DNA of 6,432 nucleotides, from positions 1 through 6,432 of the forward strand of contig CAMDFE010000091.1 in the NCBI GenBank assembly GCA_945897395.1, given 5' to 3'. Positions 1-5,465 of the stretch are shown here, in pieces. The notes under the pieces are model-generated. The model was not told the origin of the DNA. It worked only from the letters and a program-made list of their open reading frames with translations, and did not search any database. The first letter of the stretch is position 1; the number at the start of each line of letters is the position of its first letter. The DNA comes from Chryseobacterium gleum (GTDB lineage Bacteria > Bacteroidota > Bacteroidia > Flavobacteriales_D > Sanyastnellaceae). Position numbers and translations under genes: made by a program.

Positions 1-125
1 GATTGTTATTCGACGAAGAACTTCAAATAGATTATTCGAAGAAAACTGAACGCGTTTCCATTGAGACAACAACATCAATACTCAACGTGCCTAAATTAAA
101 AATTGAACCCGCAATAAAATTATAA
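1..125 (+). CDS. 3' end of an unidentified upstream gene (C-terminal 40 residues)
   Basis: An open frame enters from the left edge with its first full codon at base 3. It runs 40 codons to a TAA at 123-125, one base before the ATG of the next gene, so it is most likely the tail of the preceding gene in the same operon. The visible residues begin LLFDEELQIDYSKK and end PKLKIEPAIKL; they are mixed charged and hydrophobic with no diagnostic motif. If the next gene is really an MksE-type condensin subunit, the expected partner here would be its SMC-like ATPase (MksB) or kleisin (MksF). That is inference from context only, because nothing in these 40 residues identifies either one. Confidence 0.6.
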   Translation, partial: LLFDEELQIDYSKKTERVSIETTTSILNVPKLKIEPAIKL

Positions 126-126
126 C

Positions 127-672
127 ATGGTATATCCAGCGCACCATAGACAAATTGTTGAAGAACTCATGAGTGGTAAGTTCTTGTTGAACAACGAAGA
201 GCATTTCAATAGCTTGAAAGAAAACGAATCGTTTTACTCCGAGTTTTTCAAAGTGTCATTCGACCTTGAATTAATCATGAAGCCCGAGTTCTGTTATTTG
301 CTAAGCAAAGACACTCAAGAGAATTTCTCTCGCGATGTAAGTATTTTCATAGCCATTCTAAGCTATGAATTAGATCGCGACGGCCGCAATTTCATTGAGT
401 CGTTCGATTTCAATGAATTTAATTTCGAAGAGATTGACAACTATTTCTTGAATAGTTCCTTCGTAGATTTAATTGAAAGCAACAAGACCTTGCGCGATAA
501 CGAAAGTAGAAGAACGTTATTAAATGGCATGGCGCGAAGAAATATTATTTTTAAAACATTCGAAGACCGCTTTACATTTACACAAGCATATAAAGTATTT
601 ATTGACTTCGCCAAAGAACTCGCATTAAAGCGAATCAAAGGCGAACCAGAAACACAAAACGTTGAATCATGA
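127..672 (+). CDS. Probable MksE/MukE-like condensin subunit (181 aa)
   Basis: This is a soluble, acidic, helix-rich protein with no signal peptide or membrane segment. The N-terminus (MVYPAHHRQIVEELMSGKFL), the central stretch around residues 65-90 (ENFSRDVSIFIAILSYELDRDG) and the C-terminal part around residues 135-170 (MARRNII, DRFTFTQAYKVFIDFAKEL) resemble the small proteins annotated as condensin complex protein MksE in Bacteroidota. MukE/MksE proteins are winged-helix subunits that bind the kleisin and help an SMC-like ATPase organise or clear DNA. The family call rests on recalled sequence character, not on a catalytic motif, so it is moderate. The ATG lies one base after the upstream stop, and the gene ends in an ATGA overlap with the next gene, so it is internal to an operon. 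No MksB-like ATPase follows downstream; it would have to lie upstream, outside the window. Confidence 0.6.
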   Translation: MVYPAHHRQIVEELMSGKFLLNNEEHFNSLKENESFYSEFFKVSFDLELIMKPEFCYLLSKDTQENFSRDVSIFIAILSYELDRDGRNFIESFDFNEFNFEEIDNYFLNSSFVDLIESNKTLRDNESRRTLLNGMARRNIIFKTFEDRFTFTQAYKVFIDFAKELALKRIKGEPETQNVES

Positions 673-1127
673 AAAAACTAATCTTTACACTTGCCTTAGC
701 AATTACTTGCTTATTCAACAGCAACCTAAATGCTCAATCACTTGAACGTCTCGCTGCGATTGACATTTGTGAATGCTCAAACATTATCAAAAATAACGTC
801 AGCCCAGAATTTCGTGAAATTATAGGCTTCAAATTAATTGCTGAAACAGAGGAAGAATTCAACACTGCCCTTCTCACTTTCATAACGAACAATCCCGACA
901 AAGCCGCGAAAGACATGGAGTGGATGCAGAGCATGGGCGACGATAACGGGCAGTTCTTGCGATGTATTTCCAAAATGGAAATGAAGTACGACAATACAGA
1001 ATTAGACACTCCGGAAATGTACAATTCCATTATGGTTGAATTGTATGAAATTGAATGTGATTTTGCGGCAGCACTCTTCATGTTTGGAGCAGAAGTTCAA
1101 GAAGCCGAGGTTACAGAAGGCGAGTAA
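669..1127 (+). CDS. Small secreted protein with CxC motif, function unknown (152 aa)
   Basis: The protein starts with a clear Sec signal peptide: MKK, a hydrophobic core LIFTLALAITCLF, then a likely signal peptidase I site after A22 (LNA|QS). There is no lipobox Cys at +1, so it is probably periplasmic or exported rather than a lipoprotein. The mature part is about 130 residues, acidic, and predicted mostly helical. It has four cysteines: C34 and C36 in ICEC, C99 (RCIS) and C130 (IECDF). These could form two disulfides or a metal site. Its ATG overlaps the TGA of the preceding gene (ATGA), suggesting translational coupling, and a strong terminator follows about 20 bp after the stop, so it is the last gene of that operon. 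I do not recognise the family. The pairing with a putative condensin subunit is probably positional rather than functional. Confidence 0.8.
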   Translation: MKKLIFTLALAITCLFNSNLNAQSLERLAAIDICECSNIIKNNVSPEFREIIGFKLIAETEEEFNTALLTFITNNPDKAAKDMEWMQSMGDDNGQFLRCISKMEMKYDNTELDTPEMYNSIMVELYEIECDFAAALFMFGAEVQEAEVTEGE

Positions 1128-1147
1128 TCCTCTTTTTATTAACACTC

Positions 1148-1180
1148 AAGGCGCTGATATTCAGCGCCTTTACTTTTTTA
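1148..1180 (+). terminator. Intrinsic terminator after the secreted-protein gene
   Basis: A perfect 10-bp stem, AAGGCGCTGA (1148-1157) with TCAGCGCCTT (1161-1170), closes a 3-nt TAT loop and is followed by the T-rich run TACTTTTTTA. It starts about 20 bp after the TAA at 1125-1127 and separates this operon from the helicase transcription unit. Confidence 0.93.
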
Positions 1181-1203
1181 TACACAATTGTTAATAAAAG
1201 TAG

Positions 1204-1211
1204 TATATTTG
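1204..1211 (+). promoter_or_regulatory. Bacteroidota -7 promoter element for the helicase gene
   Basis: TATATTTG at 1204-1211 is an exact match to the Bacteroidota sigma-ABfr -7 consensus TAnnTTTG. It lies directly after the upstream terminator and about 120 bp before the helicase ATG. A clean -33 TTTG at the usual spacing of about 19-21 bp is not present. A TTG at 1188-1190 is closer than usual, and the T-run of the terminator (1174-1179) is slightly too far. Transcription would be expected to start around 1214-1218. Confidence 0.7.
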
Positions 1212-1213
1212 CG

Positions 1214-1333
1214 CCGCCTATAAGGGGCGGGTTTAACTATCACATTTCCTTTTTTCTGTTGGCGTAAACAGAATTTAGCTCAGGGAATACGGTCGTCGAA
1301 TTCAATCCGACATCGGGCGACTAAATAAAATAT
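1214..1333 (+). promoter_or_regulatory. Structured 5' leader of the DEAD-box helicase mRNA (candidate cis-regulatory RNA)
   Basis: From the predicted transcription start to the ATG there are about 115-120 nt, long for this compact genome. Three elements can fold. The first is CCGCCT (1214-1219) with GGGCGG (1225-1230), at the very 5' end of the RNA. The second is a perfect 7-bp stem TTCTGTT (1254-1260) with AACAGAA (1267-1273), closing the loop GGCGTA. The third is GTCGTC (1292-1297) with GGCGAC (1316-1321), ending 12 nt before the start codon. Alternative pairings compete: GTCG (1295-1298) with CGAC (1308-1311), and GAATT (1271-1275) with AATTC (1299-1303). A U-rich stretch lies at 1246-1257. 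Long structured leaders controlling cold-shock RNA helicases are known from E. coli csdA/deaD; a comparable role here is inference. Confidence 0.5.
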
Positions 1334-3280
1334 ATGACAACATTTCAAGAACTTGGTCTATCGAAGACCACAGTTTCAGCTATCGCTGAAATGGGGTTTG
1401 AGACCCCAACACCAATTCAAGAACAAGCTATTCCGCACATGCTTACAGGCACAACAGACGTTGTTGCACTAGCACAGACGGGAACAGGAAAGACCGCAGC
1501 GTTCGGACTTCCATTGTTAGAGCTTCTTGACTTTCAAAACAAGAAAACGCAAGCTTTCATATTGGCACCAACTCGCGAGTTGTGTGTTCAAATTGCGAAA
1601 GACATTCAACGCTATTCTGCACACACAACCGGAGCGAACGTAGTTCCTGTATATGGTGGTGCAAGCATTGAAACTCAAATTCGCGAGATCAAACGCGGCG
1701 CACAAATCTTAGTAGGTACCCCAGGTAGAACTTTAGATTTGATTGAGCGCGGTGTTATTGATTTAAGTGCTGTTGATTTTGTAATTCTAGATGAAGCAGA
1801 TGAAATGCTTCACATGGGATTCAAAGAAGATTTAGATGCTATTTTATCTGAAACTCCAGAGACTAAACACACTTGGTTATTCTCGGCTACTATGCCTGCT
1901 GAGGTTTCGCGCATTGCTCGCAACTACATGACCAATCCAGTTGAAATTACTGTTGGAAATAAAAACTCAGGTAACGAAAACATCGAACACGTTTATTACG
2001 TAACACACCAACGCGATAAGTATTTAGCGTTGAAAAGACTTGCCGATTTTAATCCTGAAATTTTCGCAATTGTATTTTGTAGAACCAAAGCTGAAACACA
2101 ATCTGTTTCTGAGGCATTGATCAAAGACGGATACAACGCCGATTCTATTCACGGCGACTTGTCTCAAGCTCAACGTGACAATGTAATGAAGCGTTACCGT
2201 AATCGTACCCTTCAAATGCTTGTAGCAACTGACGTTGCTGCGCGTGGTATTGATGTGAACGACGTTACACACGTTATACAATACAACCTTCCTGACGAGA
2301 TTGAAAACTACACACACAGAAGTGGACGTACGGCTCGTGCTGGAAAGAAAGGAATTAGCATTGTTTTGATTAACATGAAGGAAAACTTCAGAATTAAGCA
2401 ATTGGAGAAAATTATTCAAACAACATTTACAAAAGGATCACTTCCTACTCCTGCAGATGTTTGTGAGAAGCAATTGCTTCACTTGGTAAATCGCGTAAAA
2501 GAAACAGAAGTTAATCAAGGTAGTATTGGGAAATATTTACCAGCTGTTTACGAATCTTTTGAAAGTTTTACAAAAGAGGACGTGATTCAGCATTTCATTT
2601 CTACTGAATTCAACCGTTTCTTAGAGTATTACAAGAACGCACCAGACTTGAATGTCGATGCTTCTCGTGGTGATGCTCGCGGAGCAACACCAGGAGTTGT
2701 GAGGATGTATATCAATGTCGGAAAGAAGGATCAATTTACTTTCAATACACTGAAGACCTATATTGCTGAAGCAACAGGAGTAAGTGAGCAAGAGATTCCA
2801 TGGTCTGATTTAAAAGACACCTTCTCATTGTTTGAAGTGCGTACTGCATCTTACGACAAAGTTTTAGAAGTATTCAATGCTGGAGTAAAATACCGTGGAC
2901 GTTCTATTCGTGTTGAATCACGTGGTAACCAAGAAGCGGGTATCGGACGTGTTCGCATGCGCGGTAACAAGAGCTATAGCGGCGGATATGAAAACCGTGG
3001 AAGTAGTGAAAGAAGCTCAGGCGGTGGAGAAAGAAGTTCTGGTGGCAGTGAAAGAAGCTCTGGTGGCGGCTACAGCCGTGATCGCGGACCTCGCACCGGC
3101 GGATCGGACAGAAGCACTTCAGAGCGTAGTTCTGCAGGTGGTGAAAGACGTTCTAGCGGAGAAAGAAGTTCTGCAGGAAGTTCTGCAGGAAGCTCGGCTG
3201 GAAGTTCTGCAGGAAGTTCAAGCGGACGCGCTGGTGGATGGAAATTCAAAGAAGGTGGTGCTAAGAAAAAGAAGTACTAA
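1334..3280 (+). CDS. deaD: DEAD-box ATP-dependent RNA helicase, CsdA/DeaD type with DbpA-like domain and S/G/R-rich tail (648 aa)
   Basis: This enzyme uses ATP to unwind short RNA duplexes in the cytoplasm. Its family acts in ribosome assembly, mRNA turnover and cold adaptation. All core motifs are intact: Q motif around 22-34 (GFETPTPIQEQAIP), motif I AQTGTGKT (47-54), Ia PTREL (79-83), GG (108-109), Ib TPGR (129-132), II DEAD (153-156), III SAT (184-186), IV IVFCRTK (246-252), V ARGID (303-307) and VI HRSGRTARAG (328-337). After a helical linker, residues about 455-528 form a DbpA-type RNA-binding domain (GVVRMYINVGKKD through YRGRSIRVE). Residues about 530-648 are a low-complexity tail of SERSSGGG and SSAG repeats ending GGWKFKEGGAKKKKY, presumably a flexible RNA-binding extension. 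The ATG sits in an AT-rich context typical of Bacteroidota, just before the conserved TFQELGLS start. The gene is monocistronic between two terminators. RhlE-type is the alternative name, but the DbpA domain favours CsdA/DeaD. Confidence 0.96.
   Translation: MTTFQELGLSKTTVSAIAEMGFETPTPIQEQAIPHMLTGTTDVVALAQTGTGKTAAFGLPLLELLDFQNKKTQAFILAPTRELCVQIAKDIQRYSAHTTGANVVPVYGGASIETQIREIKRGAQILVGTPGRTLDLIERGVIDLSAVDFVILDEADEMLHMGFKEDLDAILSETPETKHTWLFSATMPAEVSRIARNYMTNPVEITVGNKNSGNENIEHVYYVTHQRDKYLALKRLADFNPEIFAIVFCRTKAETQSVSEALIKDGYNADSIHGDLSQAQRDNVMKRYRNRTLQMLVATDVAARGIDVNDVTHVIQYNLPDEIENYTHRSGRTARAGKKGISIVLINMKENFRIKQLEKIIQTTFTKGSLPTPADVCEKQLLHLVNRVKETEVNQGSIGKYLPAVYESFESFTKEDVIQHFISTEFNRFLEYYKNAPDLNVDASRGDARGATPGVVRMYINVGKKDQFTFNTLKTYIAEATGVSEQEIPWSDLKDTFSLFEVRTASYDKVLEVFNAGVKYRGRSIRVESRGNQEAGIGRVRMRGNKSYSGGYENRGSSERSSGGGERSSGGSERSSGGGYSRDRGPRTGGSDRSTSERSSAGGERRSSGERSSAGSSAGSSAGSSAGSSSGRAGGWKFKEGGAKKKKY
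3005..3070 (+). repeat. In-gene repeat encoding SERSSGGG-type units
   Basis: Three related units follow one another inside the helicase gene: 24 bp at 3005-3028 (SERSSGGG), a shorter 18-bp version at 3029-3046 (ERSSGG), and 24 bp at 3047-3070 (SERSSGGG). The units differ at several third-codon positions, so the repeat is not freshly duplicated. Unit lengths are multiples of three and preserve the frame. Confidence 0.8.
3167..3226 (+). repeat. 12-bp tandem repeat (five units) encoding SSAG
   Basis: Five consecutive 12-bp units lie near the 3' end of the helicase gene. AGTTCTGCAGGA occurs exactly at 3167-3178, 3179-3190 and 3203-3214. The unit at 3191-3202 is AGCTCGGCTGGA and the last, at 3215-3226, is AGTTCAAGCGGA. 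They encode Ser-Ser-Ala-Gly units (the last is SSSG), at residues about 612-631. Identical neighbouring units make copy-number change by slippage likely; the frame would be kept. Confidence 0.92.
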
Positions 3281-3297
3281 CTTTTAGATAAGACAAC

Positions 3298-3325
3298 AAA
3301 AAAGGCCGCGAATGCGGCCTTTTTA
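3298..3325. terminator. Bidirectional intrinsic terminator between helicase and yajC
   Basis: An 11-bp perfect stem AAAAAGGCCGC (3299-3309) with GCGGCCTTTTT (3314-3324) closes a GAAT loop. The A-run on the left and T-run on the right give a U-tract in either direction, and the hairpin sits between two convergent genes (stops at 3280 and 3341). It therefore probably ends both transcripts. Confidence 0.93.
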
Positions 3326-3340
3326 ATGATTTAATGTTTC

Positions 3341-3640
3341 TTACTTCTGTTGACCTTCACTCACTGTTCTGTCTACACTCAAAGCGACTTTCTCAATGCG
3401 CATGCGCCCTTGGTCTAAACCAATTACCACTGTTGTTTCGTCTACCTCAACAACTTTACCGTGAATTCCTCCAACAGTAACAATCTTGTCGCCAACGCCA
3501 ACACCGTCTTGAAACTTTTTCGCTTCTTTCGCTTTTTTCATTTGCGGACGAATCATGAAAAAATACATAATAACAAACATTCCTCCCATCATTAATAACA
3601 TGGGCGTCATACTTGGCTCTTGTGCTTGTAATAAAATCAT
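3341..3640 (-). CDS. yajC: Preprotein translocase accessory subunit YajC (99 aa)
   Basis: YajC is a small inner-membrane protein that associates with SecDF in the Sec export machinery. The sequence has a short N-terminus, one membrane segment at about residues 12-30 (MTPMLLMMGGMFVIMYFFMI), then the family signature RPQMKKAKE (31-39). A cytoplasmic SH3-like part follows with GVGDKIVTVGGIHGKVVEV (about 48-66). Length is normal for the family. A longer frame begins at a TTG (3664), but that codon lies inside the TACATTTG promoter element, so I chose the ATG at 3638-3640 (MILLQAQEP), which leaves an untranslated leader of roughly 20 nt. In Bacteroidota yajC often sits beside a DUF1573 gene and near coaE. 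The same genes are close by here, but coaE is on the other strand. Confidence 0.95.
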   Translation of the reverse strand: MILLQAQEPSMTPMLLMMGGMFVIMYFFMIRPQMKKAKEAKKFQDGVGVGDKIVTVGGIHGKVVEVDETTVVIGLDQGRMRIEKVALSVDRTVSEGQQK

Positions 3641-3661
3641 TTTGTTTTCTATTTTAGGTTG

Positions 3662-3669
3662 CAAATGTA
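3662..3669 (-). promoter_or_regulatory. -7 promoter element for yajC
   Basis: Read on the minus strand the sequence is TACATTTG, an exact TAnnTTTG match, followed by CAA. It lies 22 bp before the yajC ATG and 25 bp after the stop of the DUF1573 gene, so yajC can be transcribed on its own as well as by read-through from rpe. No good -33 TTTG is visible. Confidence 0.65.
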
Positions 3670-3693
3670 CTCAATTATTGTTGCTGAAATAAA

Positions 3694-4179
3694 CTACTTC
3701 AACCGATCCATTTCCACTCCTGATCTAGCGGCTTCCAAAGCTTGTCCAGACACCTCCCCTTTCAGTTTTAAATAAAAATCACGAGGTATACCATTCGTCG
3801 CGACTTGAATCGTTTTTTCAATATTACCTGAAAATCCAGCACTATTAAATTCAACCGTTATCACTCCTGATTGTCCGGGAGCAATAGGCTCTTTGGACCA
3901 ATCTTTCAAGGTGGTGCAGCCGCAACTTGGCGTTACTTGTGCTATTTGAAGATCTGCCTTCCCCTTATTTACGAATGAATAAGAATGAATAATCTTCTCT
4001 CCTACAGCAACCTTTCCAAAGTTAAATTCTGCCTCTTCAAATAAAATTTCAGGCAAATCACTATGCACTTCTCCATTCTCTGCCGAAGGAAAATTCAACA
4101 AATCAGAAGTCACCTTGCGCTCTTTGTTTTCACATGATACAAGCAAAATGAATAAAGCAAACATCAAATATTTATTCAT
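3694..4179 (-). CDS. DUF1573 domain lipoprotein (161 aa)
   Basis: From the chosen start the protein begins MNKYLMFALFILLVSC, a lipoprotein signal peptide with lipobox LVSC and the lipidated Cys at residue 16, so it is expected to be anchored in the cell envelope. The mature part contains the DUF1573 pattern: FNFGKVAVGEK (about 52-62), SFVNKGKADLQI, then SCGCTT with Cys 86 and 88, then PIAPGQSGVITVEFN. This fold resembles an Ig/ASH-like beta-sandwich; its molecular role is not established. The open frame extends upstream to 4263, but that extra part overlaps the acidic tail of the preceding gene and would bury the signal peptide. Starting at 4179 gives an ATGAATAA overlap of 8 nt with the upstream stop. 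An ATG six bases earlier (4185, MTMNKYL) is an equally readable alternative. Confidence 0.88.
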   Translation of the reverse strand: MNKYLMFALFILLVSCENKERKVTSDLLNFPSAENGEVHSDLPEILFEEAEFNFGKVAVGEKIIHSYSFVNKGKADLQIAQVTPSCGCTTLKDWSKEPIAPGQSGVITVEFNSAGFSGNIEKTIQVATNGIPRDFYLKLKGEVSGQALEAARSGVEMDRLK

Positions 4180-4756
4180 TGTCATAGGTATAAGACCCAT
4201 CGAATTCATCTTCATCAAAAACAGAATCATCCTCACCAAACTCATCCTCTTCGTCCTCTCCATCTTCTAATCCTGCGACGACAGCTCCTCCAACAATATC
4301 CGACTCGAACATGTCTTGAAACTCTTTGCTGTCCTGTGAAGGCGCATCACCAAATGCAAGCGCCACACGTGGATAAATGGTACTTGGCTTATCTTTCTTC
4401 ACCTCCACTAATTCAATATAAAAAATCCACATGCGCATAAAATCATACACATATAAAATTTTATCTCCTGGCTTCATAACCATGTCAGAAAGTATGGTGG
4501 TCGACATGGAAAGCGAATCTTCATCTACGCCCCCCATATCCATTAACGAAATCTCTAACCCCTTACTCCACTCTTCATCACTCAAGTAAAAGCTCGCCAT
4601 TTCACCTTGCTCAAAATCGAAAGCATCCAATACCGACTTGTGCAATGTATCGAAATTCGATTCTGTTTCAATTTCAATATCTCGAAACACATCTTGTTCC
4701 GTATCCATAATTACACGGAATTTGAACAAGTTAACACCACTATTTTTCTTAGCCAT
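4172..4756 (-). CDS. PRiA4b ORF-3-like (IS1096 TnpR-type) protein with acidic tail (194 aa)
   Basis: The N-terminal two thirds match the plasmid pRiA4b ORF-3 family: FKFRVIMDTEQDVFRDIEIE (11-30), FDTLHKSVLDAFDFEQGEMASFYL (35-58) and KPGDKILYVYDFMRMWIFYIELVEV (95-119). The family consensus around the YDF motif usually continues GDxWxH; here it is MRMWIF, as I recall from other Bacteroidota members. From about residue 162 the chain becomes a strongly acidic, probably disordered tail of Glu, Asp and Phe, ending SYTYDNE. There is no signal peptide, so it is cytoplasmic. The ATG overlaps the rpe stop by 8 nt (ATGGCTAA), and the stop overlaps the DUF1573 start by 8 nt. Despite the family's name, no insertion sequence or plasmid gene is nearby, so it is a resident chromosomal gene of unknown function. 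Confidence 0.88.
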   Translation of the reverse strand: MAKKNSGVNLFKFRVIMDTEQDVFRDIEIETESNFDTLHKSVLDAFDFEQGEMASFYLSDEEWSKGLEISLMDMGGVDEDSLSMSTTILSDMVMKPGDKILYVYDFMRMWIFYIELVEVKKDKPSTIYPRVALAFGDAPSQDSKEFQDMFESDIVGGAVVAGLEDGEDEEDEFGEDDSVFDEDEFDGSYTYDNE

Positions 4757-5420
4757 TGACAGACATTTTTAATTCTTGAATTGTTATTGTTGGGTTGGAA
4801 CTAGAAAACACAAAATTCCCTGCCACTAATGCTGTGGCTCCAGCTGCCATTAGCTTTGGGGCATTCGACCCATTCACTCCTCCATCTACTTCAATGGCTG
4901 GTTTATTCTTCACATTCGCCAACATTGCTTTCAACCGTTCTAGCTTTGAATAGGTGTTTTCTATGAACTGCTGTCCGCCAAAACCCGGGTTAACGGACAT
5001 GATTAAAATCAAATCAACATCTTCTAAAACTTCTTCAATTGCACTCAAGGGAGTATGCGGATTCAGCGCTACACCTGCCTTCATACCCTCAGCCTTTATG
5101 GCTTGAATAGTTCTGTGCAAATGTGTGCATGCCTCAGCGTGTACAGTAAGAATATCAGCACCTACGGCTTTGAAATCTGCAATGTATTTCTCAGGTTGAA
5201 CAATCATCAAATGCACATCCAACGGCTTCTTCGCGTGTTTTTTCAATGCTTTAATGACTGGCATTCCGAATGAAATGTTCGGAACAAACACCCCATCCAT
5301 TACATCTACATGAAACCAATCAGCAGCAGAATCATTAATCATCTCAATATCACGCTGAAGATTTGCAAAATCGGCCGATAAAACCGATGGTGCAATAAGA
5401 ACTTCGTTTACTTTTGACAT
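4749..5420 (-). CDS. rpe: Ribulose-phosphate 3-epimerase (223 aa)
   Basis: This enzyme interconverts D-ribulose 5-phosphate and D-xylulose 5-phosphate in the non-oxidative pentose phosphate pathway. It is a cytoplasmic TIM barrel of normal length. Signature stretches are IAPSVLSADF (9-18), HVDVMDGVFVPN (37-48), LDVHLMI (67-73), MSVNPGFGGQ (141-150) and EVDGGVN (177-183). The metal-binding and catalytic residues of the family are present: H37, D39, H70 and D179, the two aspartates serving as acid/base. The longest frame begins at 5435 (MYLCNM), but the -7 element TATCTTTG lies at 5425-5432 inside that extension. I therefore start at the ATG 5418-5420 (MSKVNEV), only 4 bases after the box. It is the first gene of the minus-strand string and overlaps the next start by 8 nt. 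Confidence 0.97.
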   Translation of the reverse strand: MSKVNEVLIAPSVLSADFANLQRDIEMINDSAADWFHVDVMDGVFVPNISFGMPVIKALKKHAKKPLDVHLMIVQPEKYIADFKAVGADILTVHAEACTHLHRTIQAIKAEGMKAGVALNPHTPLSAIEEVLEDVDLILIMSVNPGFGGQQFIENTYSKLERLKAMLANVKNKPAIEVDGGVNGSNAPKLMAAGATALVAGNFVFSSSNPTITIQELKMSVNG

Positions 5421-5424
5421 GTTG

Positions 5425-5432
5425 CAAAGATA
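5425..5432 (-). promoter_or_regulatory. -7 promoter element for rpe and the downstream string
   Basis: On the minus strand this reads TATCTTTG, followed by CAAC and the rpe ATG. It is an exact match to TAnnTTTG in the form TATCTTTGCA, which is frequent in Flavobacteria. Transcription should begin within a few bases of the ATG, giving a leaderless or nearly leaderless message. No distinct -33 TTTG is seen at the usual distance. Confidence 0.75.
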
Positions 5433-5465
5433 CATTTCGTTTTGTTAGCTTGAATTATTTTTTCT

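Noticed and set aside
734..1081. A 115-codon minus-strand open frame opposite the secreted-protein gene.
   Set aside because: It is wholly antisense to a gene with a clear signal peptide and operon context, has no promoter-like element or recognisable motif, and looks like a shadow frame.
1231..1260. Possible transcription attenuator: GC hairpin at 1214-1230 followed by a U-run at 1251-1255.
   Set aside because: The U-run begins about 20 nt after the stem instead of directly following it, so it does not fit an intrinsic terminator.
1271..1333. tRNA-like motifs in the helicase leader: TAGCTCAG (like a D-arm box) and TTCAATC (like a T-loop).
   Set aside because: Only about 20 nt separate the two motifs, too short for an anticodon arm and variable region. 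The T-stem does not pair correctly around the loop and there is no acceptor stem or CCA end.
2024..2419. A 131-codon minus-strand open frame within the helicase core.
   Set aside because: It lies opposite the conserved motifs IV-VI of the helicase, so its sequence is dictated by that gene. No independent support was seen.
2895..3287. A 130-codon open frame in another + frame over the helicase tail (Glu/Val/Leu-rich).
   Set aside because: It is a by-product of the in-frame repeats of the helicase gene: its own repetitive pattern follows the same units. It has no start context or family match and runs over the real stop by only a few bases.
4172..4756. Possible mobile element, because the PRiA4b ORF-3 family is also named IS1096 passenger TnpR.
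   Set aside because: No transposase, inverted repeats or target duplications are visible, and the gene is translationally interlocked with rpe and the DUF1573 gene.
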